Assembly (NCBI GenBank): GCA_022819745.1
Contig: JAJEGS010000059.1
Span: 1 to 34,620 of the forward strand
DNA from: Candidatus Latescibacterota bacterium
GTDB taxonomy: Bacteria > Latescibacterota > UBA2968 > UBA8231
Reading direction: 5' to 3'
Length of the DNA stretch: 34,620 nt
Part shown: positions 32,858 through 34,620 of the stretch, piece after piece
Numbering within the stretch: position 1 is the stretch's first letter
Layout: the number at the start of each line of letters is the position of its first letter
The notes under the pieces: model-generated
What the model saw: the letters and a program-made list of their open reading frames with translations, nothing else
Told to the model about the DNA's origin: nothing
The model's database searches: none
Translations under genes and position numbers: made by a program

Positions 32858-34418
32858 GCTCGCTTTCCTCGAGTTGATTTTGCAGGTTAGCAGAGCGATT
32901 GTAAAGTTCTTCAGCGACGTCTTCATAATCATCAGGCTCGACGCCTTCGCTGGGGTCAAACGGGATTTCCTCCACGGTCGAACCCGACGTTCCATCCTTG
33001 CGGAACAACCAGATTCCCACTTCGCTGGGCCGAAGCGAACTCGGCAGGGTTTCCTCCCTCGTGGATTCACCGGTCTTTTCTCTTAATACCCCCTCCCGCA
33101 TCAGATTTCCGATCTCCTTGAGCAACCAGTCGCTGTGCGTCGTGACCACCACTCGGATGCCAGTGCGGATCATGCGCGCTAGAGTAGCCGCCATCTGGGT
33201 CTGGGCAGCGGGATGAAGATGGGCTTCGGGCTCCTCAATTATGACCGTATCTCCACGTCCGACAGCACCGCGAAGAAACAACACAACCGGAGCGAGTTCT
33301 GACACCATGGATGAAGCACGGGTCAGACGAATGTCCTCTTCCGTTTCCTGTGGTTGGTACACAAATTCCGGATACCCTCCCGATGGAGACATCTTGGCCT
33401 GTATCTGACCGGCAAGCACCTCGCGTTCCAGTGCGTCGGCGAGTGCTTTCATCGGCCTGTTAGTCGCCCGGCTCTCTTCGTACAGGATGAGCCGCTGCAT
33501 GAAATCGGCCACCACGCCAGAAAGCGTTGGTAGCTGCGGAAAGCGTTCCGGGCCCGCACGGGTGGAGCTCGCCACGGAGGAGCTGGCTATTACGCGGTGG
33601 CTCTGCATGATGCCGCTCCGAGCAGCAGGCAGGTAGTGCGTCTTGCCCTGTCCACGAACGATGGGGGCTGTGTACAAAAGTTCTTCAAATAGATACCAAA
33701 AACTCAGTGAGGGTTCGATTCCCCGTAGCTCTTTGAGGGATTCGATTCCCCGTAACTCTTTGATTAATCCTCGGAAATGGCTGAATAGCCGGCCAAGCAT
33801 GAATTCCGAAGCCGACCACCCTTCGGGTAGGATGACCATGTCTTGGATTCGACCATCTGTGGTGACATCCGATTCCGAGATACCCATGCGGAAACGCCAG
33901 AGGTCCCGATCTTCCTCGCCAACAGCCAGCGAAACCTCCATGCTATCGGTGAGCCCGGACAATCGAACAAGATCGGAAGCCGACTCGAGATCAAAACAAC
34001 GTTCGAGTTCGGTCTTTAGATCCCCACCTAAAAATCTAGGATCCTCGAGAGCAGCCTGTGCTGCGTCGCGCACACTTTCGGGCAGGTCCGAGAACCTGAA
34101 CTGCCGCCCCTCAGTTTCCAGCATTTTGAGAATATCCTTGAGCTCTTCTTCCCGCACGTCAGCATCCGTCTCCGATTTGTTATGTCGAGAACCTTGCCCG
34201 AAATGATGTAGGTGGTACGGAAGCCGAGGAAATCCACCCAGAATCCGGTGCAAGGCGTAGATCAGAATGGCAAAATAGGTCTTGCCGGTATTGCTCGGAC
34301 CAACGAACACGGTCAATGGACGCAGATTTACGGTGCCGCTCGCGATGGGGCCAAAATTTGTGGCCGAAATCCGAACGTCAGGATGGGTCGTACCTGTGGA
34401 GTTCCCAAGTTCATTCAT
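32850..34418 (-). CDS. AAA family ATPase, OLD/RecF-like (AAA_15/21 type)
   Basis: ATPase of 522 aa of the SMC/RecF/OLD-like class. Walker A is GPSNTGKT (40-47) after the N-terminal strand ISATNFGPIASGTVNLRPL, which is typical of the class. A long helical insertion (about 60-330) follows. The signature/Walker B region is TVIIEEPEAHLHPAAQTQM (about 390), and the H-loop is VVVTTHSDWLL. The C-terminus lacks a TOPRIM domain, unlike full OLD nucleases, so the nuclease function would be supplied in trans by the overlapping downstream protein. Such ATPase plus small nuclease pairs are seen in anti-phage systems such as Septu. A 27-base tandem repeat duplicates KELRGIES near 225. The start has AGGAG upstream and lies 64 bases from the flanking IS. 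Confidence 0.85.
   Translation of the reverse strand: MNELGNSTGTTHPDVRISATNFGPIASGTVNLRPLTVFVGPSNTGKTYFAILIYALHRILGGFPRLPYHLHHFGQGSRHNKSETDADVREEELKDILKMLETEGRQFRFSDLPESVRDAAQAALEDPRFLGGDLKTELERCFDLESASDLVRLSGLTDSMEVSLAVGEEDRDLWRFRMGISESDVTTDGRIQDMVILPEGWSASEFMLGRLFSHFRGLIKELRGIESLKELRGIEPSLSFWYLFEELLYTAPIVRGQGKTHYLPAARSGIMQSHRVIASSSVASSTRAGPERFPQLPTLSGVVADFMQRLILYEESRATNRPMKALADALEREVLAGQIQAKMSPSGGYPEFVYQPQETEEDIRLTRASSMVSELAPVVLFLRGAVGRGDTVIIEEPEAHLHPAAQTQMAATLARMIRTGIRVVVTTHSDWLLKEIGNLMREGVLREKTGESTREETLPSSLRPSEVGIWLFRKDGTSGSTVEEIPFDPSEGVEPDDYEDVAEELYNRSANLQNQLEESEHE
33712..33765. repeat. 27-bp imperfect tandem repeat inside the ATPase gene
   Basis: Two adjacent 27-base units differ at five positions or fewer and encode KELRGIES-L followed by KELRGIEP. 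The duplication keeps the frame and lies in the variable helical insertion, so it probably does not disrupt the ATPase. Confidence 0.8.
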
Positions 34419-34481
34419 TGCAAGTCTCCTGTTTTCGAGCTGATCTTCCCGGCCTGTCTCAGTTCGCTTGTTATCGAAAGT

Positions 34482-34620
34482 CTGATTCCCTTACATTTTT
34501 ACTTTTTGCTAGGTTTTTTGTTTTTCCTAACGGTTCTGATTCCTGTGGGTGCCAACTGTGCATTGAAGGGGGGCAAGCGTTGGCGTTGGTGGGCGATCCA
34601 CCGTTTGAGCCATCTCAGGC
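34482..34620 (-). mobile_element. Partial IS4-like insertion sequence, 3' end
   Basis: The right edge of the window enters an insertion sequence. Its terminal repeat, CTGATTCCCTTACA at 34482-34495, is the same as that of the element at the left edge, with the match extending to 18 of 19 bases. The transposase fragment follows at once. The orientation is the same as the left copy, so the window is bracketed by direct copies of one element. Confidence 0.7.
34499..34620 (-). CDS. Transposase, IS4-like, C-terminal fragment (runs off right edge)
   Basis: The final 39 or so codons of a transposase on the minus strand, ending at TAA 34499-34501. The translation includes LRWLKRWIAHQRQRLPPFNA, then a basic tail ending KNKKPSKK, typical of the extreme C-terminus of IS4-like transposases. 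Only three bases separate the stop codon from the terminal repeat. The N-terminal part lies outside the window; the fragment at 1-204 is the corresponding other end of a sister copy. Confidence 0.6.
   Translation of the reverse strand, partial: LRWLKRWIAHQRQRLPPFNAQLAPTGIRTVRKNKKPSKK

Noticed and set aside
32435..33070. A 211-codon protein as a single gene in the unshifted frame
   Set aside because: The first 71 codons overlap the ATPase gene antiparallel in reading phase only, and the part after the T-tract is low-quality out-of-frame sequence; the real gene starts at 32857 and continues in the -1 frame.
33712..33745. tRNA-like T-arm sequence (GGTTCGATTCCCC, twice)
   Set aside because: It lies inside the ATPase gene as part of a tandem repeat; no acceptor stem, anticodon arm or CCA-side pairing can be built around it.

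Overview
The window looks like chromosomal DNA of an uncultured, moderately GC-rich, diderm bacterium. Three large proteins end in a FlgD-Ig/CHU_C-like module (NPFSPNGDG...ND or NPFN...T, then WDGRDD..G..V..G.Y.Y). That architecture is typical of the Fibrobacterota-Bacteroidota neighbourhood and is especially common in Latescibacterota-like genomes. The placement is an inference from protein style, not a phylogeny. TTG starts are frequent, and several promoters match the sigma-70 consensus closely.

Layout. Both ends lie inside copies of the same IS4-like insertion sequence in the same orientation (N-terminal part of the transposase at 1-204, C-terminal part at 34499-34620, matching terminal repeats at 276-289 and 34482-34495). 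From 319 to 9779 a minus-strand cluster encodes an envelope programme: two paralogous secreted discoidin/FlgD-Ig proteins, a large putative outer-membrane beta-barrel, a secreted CBM9-like protein and a SurA-like parvulin lipoprotein. From 9971 to 12833 lies a three-gene minus-strand operon behind a near-consensus promoter: a divergent Nramp-superfamily transporter, a CinA-like/nucleotidyltransferase fusion and a small Smr protein. A lipoprotein and a small barrel-like protein follow (13280-15305). Next comes a repeat-rich island (15371-16888) with an IS5-family element, a duplicated IS end, large palindromes and a MITE-like element abutting galU.

From 16923 the genes are mostly metabolic and on the plus strand: galU, a siroheme nitrite/sulfite reductase with a conserved partner gene, a 7Fe-type ferredoxin behind a perfect TTGACA-N16-TATAAT promoter, E1 alpha/beta of a 2-oxoacid dehydrogenase without E2/E3, an SDR oxidoreductase, a small DUF6886-like protein and a VIT/VWA/FlgD-Ig protein. 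The last has lost its normal N-terminus and is fused to what looks like the tail of a DUF4143-type ATPase. A LolD/MacB-type ATPase and uvrB (minus strand) and dnaK (plus strand) follow.

At the right end, directly against the IS copy, sits a two-gene cassette: an AAA/OLD-like ATPase overlapping by 8 nt a small protein that, once a one-base frame discontinuity is bridged, shows a D-x18-ExK-x11-Q pattern of a PD-(D/E)XK nuclease. The discontinuity sits exactly on a canonical -1 slippery heptamer (U_UUU_UUA). It may therefore be programmed frameshifting rather than decay. This ATPase-nuclease pair is the best candidate in the window for an undescribed (defence-like) system.
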